Assembly (NCBI GenBank): GCA_003427395.1
Contig: BFEA01000089.1
Coordinates: 1,632,423-1,659,132, forward strand
Length of the DNA stretch: 26,710 nt
Direction: 5' to 3'
Origin: Chara braunii
Lineage: Eukaryota > Streptophyta > Charophyceae > Charales > Characeae
Position 1 is the stretch's first letter; each line of letters starts with the position of its first letter. A model generated the notes under the pieces. The model had not been told where the DNA came from. It worked only from the letters and a program-made list of their open reading frames with translations, and did not search any database. Positions 17,471 to 26,710 of this stretch are shown one piece after another. The position numbers and the translations under genes are program-made.

Positions 17471-18004
17471 TTGTGTGTACCAAATAAAGAATCTTTACGT
17501 AGTTTATTTATAGGTGAGTATCACGGTGCAACCAGACATTTTGGCTTTAAAAAGACAGTTGCAAACTTAGTGCAGAAATTTTGGTGGCCCACAATGATGG
17601 ATGATGCAAAGAAGTATGTAGAAACTTGCCAGGTTTGTCAGTGTGACAAGCCACGAACACAGACACCGCTTGGGCTTATCAAGCCCTTACCCATTCCTGC
17701 TGGCCCAGGTCAAAGTGTGTCCATGGATTTCATGGATACCCTTGTGACCAGCAAGAGCGGTAAACGGCACATCTTTGTCATTCTGGACAGATTCACCACG
17801 TATGCTAGACTAATCGCTATGCCTGAGACAGCTAGGACTGACCACGTCATCAAGCTTTTTATGGACAACTGGGTATATGACTTCGGTCTACCTAAGTCTA
17901 TTGTGAGTGACGGGGATGTCAGATTCACTTGCGAACTGTGGCAAAGGACAGCCCAGCAGATGGGCACCAGACTGCAAATGACATCAGGGAACCACCCTGA
18001 GTAA
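17471..18004 (+). pseudogene. pol: Integrase zinc-binding and catalytic core
   Basis: Inserts cDNA into the genome. It is in the same frame as the end of RNase H after one stop. The HHCC zinc domain is GEYHGATRHFGFKK followed by ETCQVCQ. In the core, SMDFMDTL carries the first Asp, SIVSDGDVRF the second, and SGNHPE ends at the catalytic Glu. A TAA at 18002-18004 directly follows, and a TAG at 18020-18022 sits where Gln is expected. The natural frame would run on into NGQAE and MNRVV. Inactive. Confidence 0.92.
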
Positions 18005-18052
18005 AACGGGCAGGCCGAATAGATGAACCGGGTAGTGACTGGGATGAGAAGT

Positions 18053-18771
18053 TATCTCTCATTGCCAGCCTGTATAACAATGTTGTGCACGACACTACCG
18101 GTAAGACCCCCAACCAGCTGCATCTTAATTGGAAGCCCAGATCTGCTGTTGACTTTCTGTTGCCTGAAAATCAGCCAACCGCAGCACCTGGTAGCATAGA
18201 GTTTGCTGTCAAGTACGAACAGATGCTGCAGCAGGCTGTAGAGCACATCAAGAAAGTTCAAGAGGCCATGGTTGCATCTGAGCACAAACACAAAAGACTG
18301 TCTGCATTTCATATAGGTGAACGAGTCTGGGTGAAGTCATCTGAGTTGGGACAGGAATTGGGAATCTCACGTAAATTGATGCCACAATACTTTGGACCCT
18401 GCGAAGTTCTTGATATGGTGGGAGATCAACCAGATGGTCCTTCATATGTCATTCGTATCACTGGTCACCTCCGCACACACCCTGTTTTCCATGCCTCCGA
18501 GTTAGCACCTTTCGCTGAAACAGAACAATTTCCCTCAAGAAGATCAATGCTGCTCCCAACCATGGACGGACACGTCGACATTCATGACATTGTTGAGCAC
18601 AAGCTGATGCCTCTACCGGAGCCTCCAGGCAAGGGATGCCCTCTGAAACTGCAGATGCAGTATCGAGTACGTTTCAGACAACATACGGATCCTAGAGAAG
18701 ATCGATGGTTCACCAGAGAGGAATTGATGAAGACTGCTCCCAAGTTATCACAAGTTATGAACGAAATTTGA
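18053..18771 (+). pseudogene. pol: Integrase C-terminus with chromodomain-like tail
   Basis: Continues integrase in another frame. It opens near 18040 with DWDEKLSLIASLYNN, and the more upstream sequence appears to have lost about 40 nt. KTPNQLHLNWKPRSA and ERVWVKSSELG, then PQYFGPCEVLDMVGD, form the SH3/GPY-type region, followed by HPVFHASELAPF. The last 80 residues (VDIHDIVEH, then YRVRFRQHTDPREDRWFTRE) look like a diverged chromodomain, which in chromoviruses directs insertion to marked chromatin. Ends at TGA 18769-18771. The chromodomain call is by pattern only. Confidence 0.85.
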
Positions 18772-18819
18772 AAGGGATGCAGCCTGCTGTGTAATGGCTT
18801 CTCAGAGGACTATCGAAGT

Positions 18820-18833
18820 AAAGGAGGACGGAG
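18820..18833 (+). promoter_or_regulatory. Polypurine tract
   Basis: AAAGGAGGACGGAG lies directly before the 3' LTR (TGCGAGG at 18834). It would prime plus-strand DNA synthesis. Confidence 0.8.
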
Positions 18834-19849
18834 TGCGAGGGTTTATGCCTTCGGCATAGGGCCTTGCAGCAGGCGCATGCCCGTCCTAAGTGAGGGTGGA
18901 CCCCCTGAATCTCAATGCGCCCTGAACTCGTCAATTTTTGTAAATCTTGGCCAGTGCCAGACAGTTGCCATGCGCCAGATGGTTACATCCGCCTTGCTCG
19001 TGAGAAGCCAAAATATTTGTGAGCCTTCTAGGCTCTTCCGGCACGTGGTGTAAGCAGGGCGCATCGAGCGTCTGTGCCTGAGGGCTTGGGCATGCCTAAC
19101 CAATTCGGTCCCAGGCCACTGTCTGAACGGGCGTGGGCGCAGACACTTTGGCCGAGACTGAAGCTACTGGGAACTCGGTCTCGCGTGGGAAGCGAGGCAA
19201 AGCGCCCGCCACTTTCCCTATAGGAAAGGGCAGGGCGCCGGCGAGGACATTCGGGCACTCGTGATTAGAGGCGGCAGTGCTGCTGAAGTTAGCGCTCGTG
19301 GGCTGCTGCGCTAGCGCTAAGGTGTGTGCACGTGCAGACGTGCAAGGTGCAGGGTGCTGCTGAGGGCAGCACCATAGCCAGCCCCCATAGCCGGGCATGG
19401 CTTGGACATAGCCAGTGGAGGTGGTGGTGGTCTTCGTGTATGAGGGAGAAGAAGAGGGTGAGAAAGACGAGGGAGAGAGAAAGAGCAATGAGGTTGGTGA
19501 TGTGAGGGCACATACCTGGTCTTGGCAATGGTCTGCAAGGGTTGACATCTTCATGCACTTCGGTTCTGCTGCTGACGTCAACAGGATGCATTGTCAATTC
19601 ATAGGCTGCTAGTAAGCTGTGTGATCGTAGTCTGGGCGCTGGGCGCCCAGTAGGAGGAAGGACTCTGGATACATATGTTAATGGTGGCGAGAGTATGCTC
19701 TCATTGACATTTGGATTCAGTGCTTTGTTCTCCGTTGGTGGACTATCAGTGCATGACTGCTTTCTGGACAGCGTTTGGACTTGCTGGCTTTCAATGTGAT
19801 TTTGCACTCTGGGATTTCTGTCATTTCGCTATTGCTCATTTTCCTTGCA
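18834..19849 (+). repeat. 3' LTR of the gypsy element
   Basis: 1016 bp matching 10712-11958 minus its insertion. Starts TGCGAGGGTTTATGCC and ends TTTTCCTTGCA, followed by TAAC. The 20-bp palindrome of the 5' LTR is degraded here (near 19088-19106). A minus-strand frame of 161 codons (19096-19581) has a counterpart in the 5' LTR. Confidence 0.93.
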
Positions 19850-20092
19850 TAACTCTTTCACAGCATCAGATAGGGTCATAGGTGGATACAGTGCCATGCC
19901 AGCATGCCTCTATGTCACATCAGACTGAACTACAGGAGGCTTCACCACCATGTCAGTGATGTTACGCAAGAACATTTCCCTAGGTCTGCGGTTGATAGCA
20001 TTCTCGCCACAAGGAATGATACGGAACCTTATTGCTTCATTTGAATGGATCGATCTCCATGCGGCACGGCTTGCTTGATGTGGGGCTGCATA
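19850..20092 (-). pseudogene. Unidentified minus-strand coding remnant, cut by gypsy
   Basis: On the minus strand an open frame runs from about 20092 and reads AIRFRIIPCGENAINRRPRE, FLRNITDMVVKPPVVQSDVT, a TAG at 19910-19912, then LYPPMTLSDAVKEL up to the gypsy target site. Across the insertion it continues in frame for SNVMM and a stop (10690-10707), so the gypsy element landed inside this reading frame. Codon composition and the absence of low complexity suggest real protein, but I do not recognise the family. Upstream it is bounded by a decamer repeat array that contains stops. Confidence 0.45.
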
Positions 20093-20100
20093 TCTTACAG

Positions 20101-20180
20101 TGTTTTACAGTGTTTTACAGTGTTTTACAGTGTTTTACAGTGTTTTACAGTGTTTTACAGTGTTTTACAGTGTTTTGCAG
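20101..20180. repeat. Decamer tandem array
   Basis: TGTTTTACAG repeated eight times (the last unit has TGTTTTGCAG), with a partial unit before it. Simple satellite; there are no spacers, so it is not a CRISPR. Confidence 0.95.
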
Positions 20181-20711
20181 TGTCGGCAGAGCAGTCAATC
20201 CCCTCGTCCATACGACGGCAATCAATGCTGCCCTGCGTTGTCACAAGATCACTCGGTGGGGTAGGTGACGGAACTGAAACGTGGAGAGAGGTGGATGATT
20301 GTGGAGAAACGAGATGGGGTGGTTGTTGGTGCGAAGGTGTTAATCATGAATATGGGGGGCATGATTAATACCTGTTTTTTGTGAGGGTGAGCGAATGGGT
20401 TGAAGGCGGGAAGACGGGTGGTCATAAAACTTATAATGTGGAAGATGTTAATCATGTAAGGAGGGCATGGTTAGTACCAGACCTATAAATAAGATCACGA
20501 ATACATTTAGAGAAGGATGCCCTCGTCTAGGTTCAGTAGGGCAGTTAATCACCTCATATGAGGGCAATCAATGCTGCCCTGCGCTTGCTATCCCATCAAT
20601 ATAATGTTAATATATACAAAGTGATTACAGGGACTCTGGACCCATTTCCTAGCAAAAAAGAAAAAAAAGAAAAACAGAGGTTGGCGTCTGCCACCCTCCA
20701 ACATTGATTCC
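20181..20711. other. Gene-free stretch with paired repeats
   Basis: Direct repeats at 20191-20240 and 20541-20587 share GGCAATCAATGCTGCCCTGCG. Two related hairpins lie between them: TTAATCATG/CATGATTAA at 20340-20368, and a weaker copy at 20448-20474. They could be the ends of a small non-autonomous element. No coding seen. Confidence 0.5.
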
Positions 20712-21435
20712 TTTCTTTTTCTTTTTATTTTTTGAAAAACAGTGCTCCAATCTATTTGTGGGGAGCAGCACGTGCTGGGAACCGGGCCCAGCATCCCATG
20801 CAAAAACATATGGAAGATAGTTTACGAATACAGGGGCCATTGCCCGGCATAGGTTTAAAGTATGATCATGTACCATTCCGAAGATTTGCAAAACCAATTA
20901 GGAGAAAACTACAGACCTTATCACAGTATCTAGCCACCTCCTGCAATCCACAGTAATACTCCGAATACCCTACGCATCTAAAGGTTGTCAGATGAAACAA
21001 GCCACAGCCCATCACAACTGTCCTATTCTCTGTCAGGGTCATACAGGGCTCACACCCCCATACTGCTAGGTTACAGAACAACATAACTCGCTCCAGCTCC
21101 AACCAGCATCCACCTGACAGCAACCCCCAGCTATCCTCAAAGATGCCCACCCCAAAGCATCCCCGGATCACTCTACCAGGTCTCGCACACCCGCCTTCAG
21201 CAGGTATCAGGGTAATACCCCAGCTCCGACCAGCGTCGTTCCGACTCGGACAGCCAAAGATCTATGAGTACAGCAGATCTATATGGCTCCAGGCATCAGG
21301 NCTCCAGGCATCAGGGTAATACCCCAGCTCCGACCAGCGTCGTTCCGACTCGGACAGCCAAAGATCTATGAGTACAGCAGATCTATATGGCTCCAGCTCG
21401 GTCCACAACAACCCTGAGGATCTCAAGTACTTCGG
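20712..21435 (-). mobile_element. Poly(A) retroposon, minus strand
   Basis: The 10-mer CATTGATTCC occurs at 20702-20711 and again at 21436-21445. A T-rich run (20712-20733) follows the left copy, as expected for the tail of a minus-strand insertion. Near the tail the minus strand has the hairpin GCTCC/GGAGC (20744-20766). About 55 bp around it match the retroposon in the gypsy 5' LTR, and the hairpin also matches the LINE 3' end. The 5' part holds short minus frames without motif and a 104-bp tandem duplication. The right border rests on the 10-bp match. Confidence 0.6.
21206..21405. repeat. 104-bp tandem duplication around an N
   Basis: The segment with GTAATACCCCAGCTCC at 21212 recurs essentially unchanged at 21316, with an N at 21301 near the junction. 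A real recent duplication or an assembly join. Confidence 0.85.
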
Positions 21436-21512
21436 CATTGATTCCAAATGCGGTCCTGCCCATATACAGCCTGTACTGGCTCCATTTCCGGGTCTACTGA
21501 TGTTTGTGCTGT

Positions 21513-21746
21513 CTATGCAGGTCTATGAGCCTTTCCACGGTGTCTTGTCCAGTCTGAGGAGCCCGTGCTGAGAAGTACCTCTTTATGTTGCATGGTGCAG
21601 AATATCTGGTACAGGTCCTCTTCAGACCACTCCTCACTGGCCTTGAGTTCGAGAATCTGTAAATCCAGGAGCGAGTGATGACTGTGCCACTTTAGTCCCG
21701 CCTCCTTATTTGGGTTGAAGAGCACGGAAATGGTGCGCTGGGCCAA
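21513..21746 (-). pseudogene. Unidentified minus-strand frame
   Basis: 77 codons including ISVLFNPNKEAGLKWHS and EEWSEEDLYQIFCTMQHKE. Balanced composition, no known motif. It lies in a series of minus frames from 22845 to 21513 and may be part of one decayed gene. Confidence 0.3.
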
Positions 21747-21792
21747 CTTGGCAGGACGGCCAGTAAACGTGTTGGTGGCTTGCGCCCCTGTG

Positions 21793-22317
21793 TTATAATT
21801 TGTCTATAGGAATTGCCCCGTTTCTGTTTCCTGGATAGATTCTGCTGCTGTTGCTATTGAGAACATATTTCTGCCTTCCGCCCATAAGGGCGTCCAGCCT
21901 CTGAGAGTCACCCCTCCGTATTTGCACTGGTCTGATTCCATAAGTCCCACTTCCCACCTGCCCTCCTTTTTCCTCATCGGGACCTCCAGAATGGTGTTCT
22001 TTGCAGGGAGATCGATAAACCACTCCCACGTCCAGCAGGCTACAGATCTTCAGCCTCTTATTAAAGGCTTTGTCTGGGCCCAGCAGCACCAGGGGTCCAG
22101 GGTGGGTGTCCTGCTGCTGTGTGGCTGTGCTTGCCTCTGCCTGTGTCTTGGGCTGTTTGTCCTCTGCCTGATGTGTGTCCAGACACCCCTCCCCCAGTTG
22201 TGCACCAGGCTGTGCATTCATCTCAGTCGGTTTTTGTGGTGGCGCGGGAGGTGGCTCCTGTGCTTCCACACCTTCCGGCCCTGAGTTCTCTGGGTGGGCG
22301 GTTGGTGGGGGCTGCAA
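21793..22317 (-). pseudogene. Unidentified minus-strand frame, Pro/Gln-rich N-terminus
   Basis: 174 codons. The first 75 residues are Pro/Gln/Glu-rich and look disordered. The rest reads as a folded segment (LKICSLLDVGVVYRSP, GTYGIRPVQIRRGDSQRLDA). The first codon is TTG and follows within a few bases of the stop of the next upstream minus frame, so this is likely a frameshifted continuation. I do not recognise the family. Nothing on the plus strand here looks better. Confidence 0.35.
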
Positions 22318-22318
22318 T

Positions 22319-22516
22319 CTAGTGAAGACGATGGCCAGAAGTCTCTGCCATGTCTCGTTCCAGCTTACCCTGGTCGGGAGCCCTGTTCCAGCACCTTTTG
22401 CAGACTGAGGGTTCCCTCCAGTAGCTCAAAGAGCTCTCTGCCGTGCCGTCTTGGAACTGCTCCGACAGGTCTGTGTACCTGGCTCTTAGATTAGCCATCA
22501 GCCAATCTGCCACCAC
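22319..22516 (-). pseudogene. Unidentified minus-strand frame
   Basis: 65 codons, with ADWLMANLRARYTDLSEQF near the start and then a Cys/Arg-rich part. The stop is immediately before the frame at 22317. Probably the same decayed gene. Confidence 0.3.
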
Positions 22517-22566
22517 TACCAGTTTCCAGGGGCATTTGGGGTGGTGGAACTTGGTCCGTCTGGTAA

Positions 22567-22845
22567 TCAGTGCTTCCCAGGGCGTCTGTCATGCCTGATG
22601 TGCGAGATCAGACAATCAAGTGCAAGCCCACCCAATGCTCCGCCCAGGACTATCCCGCCGAGAAGAACACTGAGTTTGAAATACACGTAGAGCTTGGACT
22701 GAGAATTAACAGTGACTGCACCTAGCTGTGATTTTACCGTGTTTTTATATTTGAAGCGGATAGAGCTGTCCTCTCTGACCATCCTGTTCTGCAATGGGAC
22801 AGCCTTTCTTTCACTTAGCAAATTCACCCGCGCTCCCCCACACAA
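22567..22845 (-). pseudogene. Unidentified minus-strand frame with a hydrophobic segment
   Basis: 92 codons. The middle reads IRFKYKNTVKSQLGAVTVNS and is followed by LSVLLGGIVLGGALGGLAL, a Gly-rich hydrophobic stretch long enough for one membrane span, then a short basic tail. It looks like a small membrane protein or the end of a larger one. No family recognised; the first codons may not be the true start. It is the upstream member of the minus series. Confidence 0.35.
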
Positions 22846-24327
22846 CCTCTTACTCTCTCACAACTGTCTTGACCATGCTCCCATCCACTTCCACCCATGG
22901 CACTCTCTCCAAACCCAGTCTGTCACCTCATGCGTGGAATGTGTATGCGGTGGGGTTAAGGGGGACTTCGTCATCGAGATCTGGGTGCTGCGCAAGCATA
23001 TGCAATCACATATCGATTCATTGATGACATTCTATCCTGGAAGACATTACCGCCATCTTCTGCTCATTATGGTCTTGAGTGGAAAGACACTACTGAGCAA
23101 GATGGGTCATGTCTTTTCCTTGGGGCAAGAATCCTGGTTCGGCCTGATGGCTCACTTCGCATTGGCGTATTTGATAAGGCCGAGACCTGGACGTTCCCTG
23201 TCATACGTTATCCCAGTGCTTCCTCCGATGCTCCGGCTCGTCAGCCTGCAGGTGTGCTCACAGGACTACTAACGAGATTCGAACATATATGTAACAATAC
23301 TGCCGACTTCAAAGCGGCAGTGACTTCCCTGACACGACGTATGCTTGTCAGGGACCATCCTCCCAGTGTCCTGGCTAGAGGCTGGACTGCACATGTGTGT
23401 GGCCGACAACGCCGGCTACCAACTCATGTCACACGACTTTCAAACTGGTTTCATCGAATGGTTCCCTGGGCAGTTGTTCATCCACTCCTGAAAGTTGATT
23501 CAGTGCGCAGGTCCTCCACCCAACCGCACACAAGAGACCACCACTCATCGCCTGACACCAACGTTGACCGCAGCCAGCATCAGCCCTCCGCACATTCAAA
23601 TGCAGACCGCCCGCCCCCCCCTCTTATCCGTGTTCAAATGGCAGACGGTAATGTTGACACGCCAACTCAGCCAGAGATCATGCCAACAGCAGTAAACAAT
23701 GTGAACGTTACCGAAATGGCAATAAGTGATGAATGTCAACATCCTACCAATACAACGACTGTTGTTGTTGCTGCCGCTGCTGAAGGTATACCTCCTCCTC
23801 TGCCACTGCTGCCACCGCCGCCTCCACCACCACCCCCACCACCCCCCCCCCCCCCCCCCCCCCCCCCNCCACCACCACCACCACCGCCACCACCACCACC
23901 GCCATCACTGCCATCATTATCAGCAGCACCACCACCATCATCACCGCCACCCGCACCGACGTCCTCTATTGCAACATCCTCTCAGTCGTCTACATCATCT
24001 TCTTCTTCCTCTTCCCCTACTTCTTCCTCTACTTCCTCATCATCGACCTCATCATCAACGCACTCATGGTCAAATCGGCCTTCACAAAGGCCCTGTCGGC
24101 CGAGGTATCCGTTGTTAGATCGATCGCTACAGATGCCTCTTCGGCGGAGACGTTCCCTGTCTCCACAACACCCTCCAAGACAGCGGCCTCGTTTGTCATT
24201 GAATGGTATGATCACCGCGCCCCCAGCAGGGGTTAGAGATCTGCTCCGACGACATGCTCGCAATCGTACGGAACGACATCGTCGCTTTCAGTATACACTA
24301 GCGAGGAATAGTGCGAATCGAGTCCAA

Positions 24328-24402
24328 TGCCCTCAATGTGGGGATGATTTCTTCAGTGCTGCAGGCTCACGAGTGCACCAGACACGAGGTGCAACTACTT
24401 GT
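24328..24402 (+). other. C2H2-like zinc finger in the fusion
   Basis: C-P-Q-C, then 11 residues to H, then a Cys nine residues on (end of GATTC). Resembles the finger that R2/NeSL-type and other retroelement proteins carry for DNA binding. The last ligand is Cys rather than His. Confidence 0.5.
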
Positions 24403-25131
24403 GCAGTGTTTGCAAGACTAGCAGCCTCCTTGAGCACAAGTGAGGCTGATCAGCTTCCGATTCCCACATCTGGTCCACCCAGTTCTCACCCACCTGACCC
24501 GCCCCTCTCTCATCCACCTAGCCCCACTCGCTCCCCTGCCCTAAATGACAATGACCCGTCGCCCGATTACCTGACGGAGCCCCCGGTTGAAGATCATCTC
24601 TCTCCGGAGCACATACCGGAGTCAATTGGTCAAGACCACAACGAGTCTCCGCCACCTGTGCAACCTGCAGAATCGAACGAGGATCCCCCTGTCATAAACG
24701 GATCTCCCACGCAACCTGCGGAATCAGAAAATGTCATAGCGCTACAGCGAGGGCGCTGTGCGTACTATGCCATTAATGTATGTCTCCTTGCTTACAATTG
24801 TAATCCTTATACTATTGCTGATTTCGTAGACGTTGTTCGCTGGATAGAAGAAGAGCATCGTGTCGTCTGCCCAGAGGACGACAACGTTGTGCCTGGGGTG
24901 AACATGGAAGTCCTGGCTATGGCATTTATGGGTAGGCAACTGCAATTCCAGCCTGCTCCGCAAAACCAAGAGCCAGACACGGATCCGGATATTCGGGCAG
25001 AGGGTCACTCAGTCTGGCTCATCCATCAGGAACAGTATGTCGATGAGCATTTGCAAGCAATGCACCCCCCGGAGAGCAATCCGGCTGATTCTACCACAAA
25101 CAGTGAAAGGACCTCTCCACAGGATGATGGT

Positions 25132-25508
25132 TGTGCCCTCCCGTTGTGTTGTCGCACAGGTGCAGTTCGGTTGACATGTACACGACATAGCCTCTGCTCC
25201 GAACACTATGAAGGGATGGTCGCTGCTAGCCTCTCACACGAAAATTGTGATCCCCAGTCTTGTGCTCATCCCCCCCACCCCCTGATTACTTGCCCAGCAT
25301 GCCGTTGTGGCCTTGATCTGCCATGCTTAAATATCTGTGCACGTCAGCCTTCCATACTAATGACATGTCAGCAACATGCCATGTGTCGTCAATGCTTCCA
25401 GGAAGCTGTCATAGAAAGTATGTGTCTTTACTGCGTGGACTATCCCCGGTGCCATCACCCGCCACATCCTTTCCTAGCATGTCCCACATGCGGTATTGGT
25501 CATACACC
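25132..25508 (+). other. Double RING-like module A
   Basis: Two Cys/His clusters: C-x4-C, LTCTRHSLCSEHYEG and HPPHPLITCPAC; then a second set, MTCQQHAMCRQCF and HPPHPFLACPTC. The spacing C-x2-H-x2-C with later C-x2-C is RING-like and could bind zinc, as in E3 ligases. In frame with the RT part. Confidence 0.6.
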
Positions 25509-25523
25509 TAGGGCAACTCTTTC

Positions 25524-26092
25524 TTGTCAGAGCGATGTGCTCATAGTTTATCACCACCAGGGCGAGCTGTTGCGGATCATATCCTGCAGCAGCTGAATGC
25601 CCTTGCGTTGGACCGATCCTCCCTGTCGTCGTCTGCCCATAGAGAAGGAATACATACTGAGGAAGCCCAAGAAAGATGCTCCATGCCGTTTTGTGATGAC
25701 CCGTCGGAGATTCAACTAGCATGTGGTTCACATGCCTTGTGCTGTGAGGATTATGAAGGTATAGTCCATGTGAGTTTTTGCTTCCATACGTACAGTACTG
25801 TACTAATGTACGGCACCCTGACATGTCATGTCCAATTTGTAAACAGGAGCTGGAACGGCAATGCCTCTATAATTGCGGTCGACGTGCCTCTGTGTTCCTG
25901 GCATGTACGAGCCACGTAGCCTGTGACATTTGTTTGTGCTGTGCCATTCGATGCAGCAACCGTGACTGCGAAAATTGGATGTAGTGCTTCCATAGCCCAC
26001 ACCCGAACCGGTCCTGTCCGGTCTGTAAGGGTGGCCACTCGCCATTTTTTTTATTTTATTTTTCTCCCGCTGCTTCAGCGGTGAATATTTAG
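25524..26092 (+). pseudogene. Double RING-like module B, frameshifted repeat of A
   Basis: Repeats module A about 546 nt downstream, broken by frameshifts. The frame from 25524 gives CSMPFC, LACGSHALCCEDYEG. A one-base shift near 25775 leads to HPDMSCPICKQELERQCLYNC and LACTSHVACDIC, then TAG at 25982-25984, HPNRSCPVCKGGHSP and a final TAG at 26090-26092. Matching landmarks to module A: EHYEG/EDYEG, HPPHP/RHPDM and SPHPN, CPAC/CPIC, CPTC/CPVC. Diverged, so the duplication is old. Not functional as written unless short introns bridge the breaks, and I see no convincing splice pair. Confidence 0.55.
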
Positions 26093-26710
26093 AAATTTGT
26101 GAAACCCATCATACACCTTTCCCCTGCTCTTTGTTTGTCATACTCTATCCTGCCCTCCACATATTTCTTTCCTTCCCGTTGCCCTACCTCCCCTGCCCCA
26201 TACTCCTAGAGAACTCCGCCTTCTATCCCTTACCCTCCACCCTCCCCTCCACTCCCTTTTTACTACTAACAATACATACGAATGAGCAGCATTAAGAGAA
26301 TAGATGATATGAAGATCAGAAATTAAATGAACGGAAGTATTAAGATAAAGGACGGACACAAAGACTGTATAAGCTGAAGATCTGAAGTGAAATGAGCAGG
26401 AGTATGAAGCTCTGAAGAGATGCACAGGAGCATACCTTCCCTTTTACTCTCCCTCCTGAAATAACGTGCAAGTGGGCCGCGAAGGCACACGGGGATGTGG
26501 GCAGCTGCCGCTCAACCACATTCAACGTGGGCAGCCTTGTGTGTAAGAGGCACAATAAAAGGGGAGCTGCAAGAACAATGAAACGGGTACCCCAAGGACA
26601 ACCAAAAAACTGTCTAATTATAAAATTGCTTTAATATGTTGGACATCTCAAATGCTCTTGTTGTCTGCAATAGGACAAAGACTGCTTTGATTCTGAATTT
26701 ATTCACCTGG
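26093..26710. other. Downstream non-coding DNA
   Basis: No gene. A 34-bp imperfect direct repeat occurs at 26311-26344 and 26376-26409 (GAAGATC-GAA- -AAATGA). AATAAA at 26554-26559 could be the polyadenylation signal of the upstream element. No poly(A) tail or target duplication was found before the window ends. Confidence 0.4.

Larger units (their letters stand above)
10712..19849 (+). mobile_element. Ty3/gypsy LTR retrotransposon, decayed
   Basis: About 9.1 kb on the plus strand. Order: 5' LTR, tRNA-Met primer-binding site, a leader of about 1.1 kb, gag with CCHC knuckle, protease, RT, RNase H, integrase, chromodomain-like tail, polypurine tract, 3' LTR. RT before integrase is the Ty3/gypsy order. 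LTRs begin TG and end CA, and TAAC flanks both sides. By eye the LTRs differ at about one base in ten where I aligned them, so the insertion is old. Several stops, small indels, two short tandem duplications and two retroposon insertions disable it. It interrupts a minus-strand reading frame in the flanking DNA. Confidence 0.93.
22960..25596 (+). pseudogene. Penelope-like RT fused to a zinc-finger/RING-rich tail
   Basis: Open from the TAA at 22957-22959 to TGA at 25594-25596; the first standard-type start codon is GTG at 23254, so the true N-terminus is missing. The 5' part reads AITYRFIDDILSW (FIDD box at 23017-23028), SCLFLGARILVRPDGSL, FPVIRYP, GVLTGLLTRFEHICN and HPPSVLARGW. This order, Y/FIDD, FL-V, then R--ICN and a final basic helix, resembles Penelope-like RT. 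A Pro/Ser-rich linker follows (23640-24080, with poly-C and an N at 23868). Next is CPQCGDDFFSAAGSRVH (C2H2-like, 24328-24402), then ALQRGRCAYYAINVCL (24740-24790), possibly the Cys centre of a papain-like protease. The RING-like module is at 25132-25508. Probably a 5'-truncated mobile-element gene. Confidence 0.6.

Noticed and set aside
20101-20180. CRISPR-like array
   Set aside because: The units are 10 bp, contiguous and without spacers; the context is eukaryotic.
25769-25794. Short intron GTGAGT...TACAG bridging the frameshift in module B
   Set aside because: It would be only 26 nt long, too short for a normal spliceosomal intron, and removing it would discard aligned module sequence.

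Overview
The window looks like eukaryotic, transposon-dense nuclear DNA with no intact host gene that I can recognise. A streptophyte alga or land plant fits best: there is a plant-type L1 LINE, a Ty3/gypsy element whose primer-binding site matches initiator tRNA-Met, and TTTAGGG-type repeats. A charophyte such as Chara is my guess; that is inference, not something the sequence proves.

Layout. (1) 254-10649 is an L1-like LINE bounded by a perfect 12-bp target-site duplication. It keeps the end of ORF1, an ORF2 with APE endonuclease, reverse transcriptase, zinc finger and C-terminal part, a 3' UTR and a 30-nt poly(A) tail. (2) Its ORF2 is split by about 5 kb of foreign DNA (about 4530-9565). 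This insert has no recognisable protein, many perfect stem-loops (several with 4-5-nt loops), minisatellites, and two complete type III hammerhead ribozymes whose predicted cleavage sites lie 287 nt apart. (3) 10712-19849 is a decayed Ty3/gypsy element, with LTRs of about 1.0 kb, PBS, broken gag, protease, RT, RNase H, integrase and chromodomain-like tail, and polypurine tract. Its 5' LTR carries a 218-bp retroposon, and its protease region carries an insertion that is nothing but a poly(A) tail with a target-site duplication. (4) 19850-22850 holds traces of unidentified minus-strand coding sequence, a decamer repeat array and a second poly(A)-type retroposon. (5) 22960-26092 is a plus-strand open region that starts inside a Penelope-like reverse transcriptase. 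It continues into a Pro/Ser-rich linker, a zinc finger, a possible cysteine-protease-like stretch and two tandem double-RING-like modules, the second one frameshifted.

The events nest. The gypsy element and the LINE landed within about 60 bp of each other. The gypsy element cut a minus-strand reading frame, the ribozyme-bearing DNA then entered the LINE, and small poly(A) retroposons hit the gypsy element. The ribozyme and hairpin region is the best candidate for something not previously described. All coordinates and motif calls were made by eye; no database search was possible.
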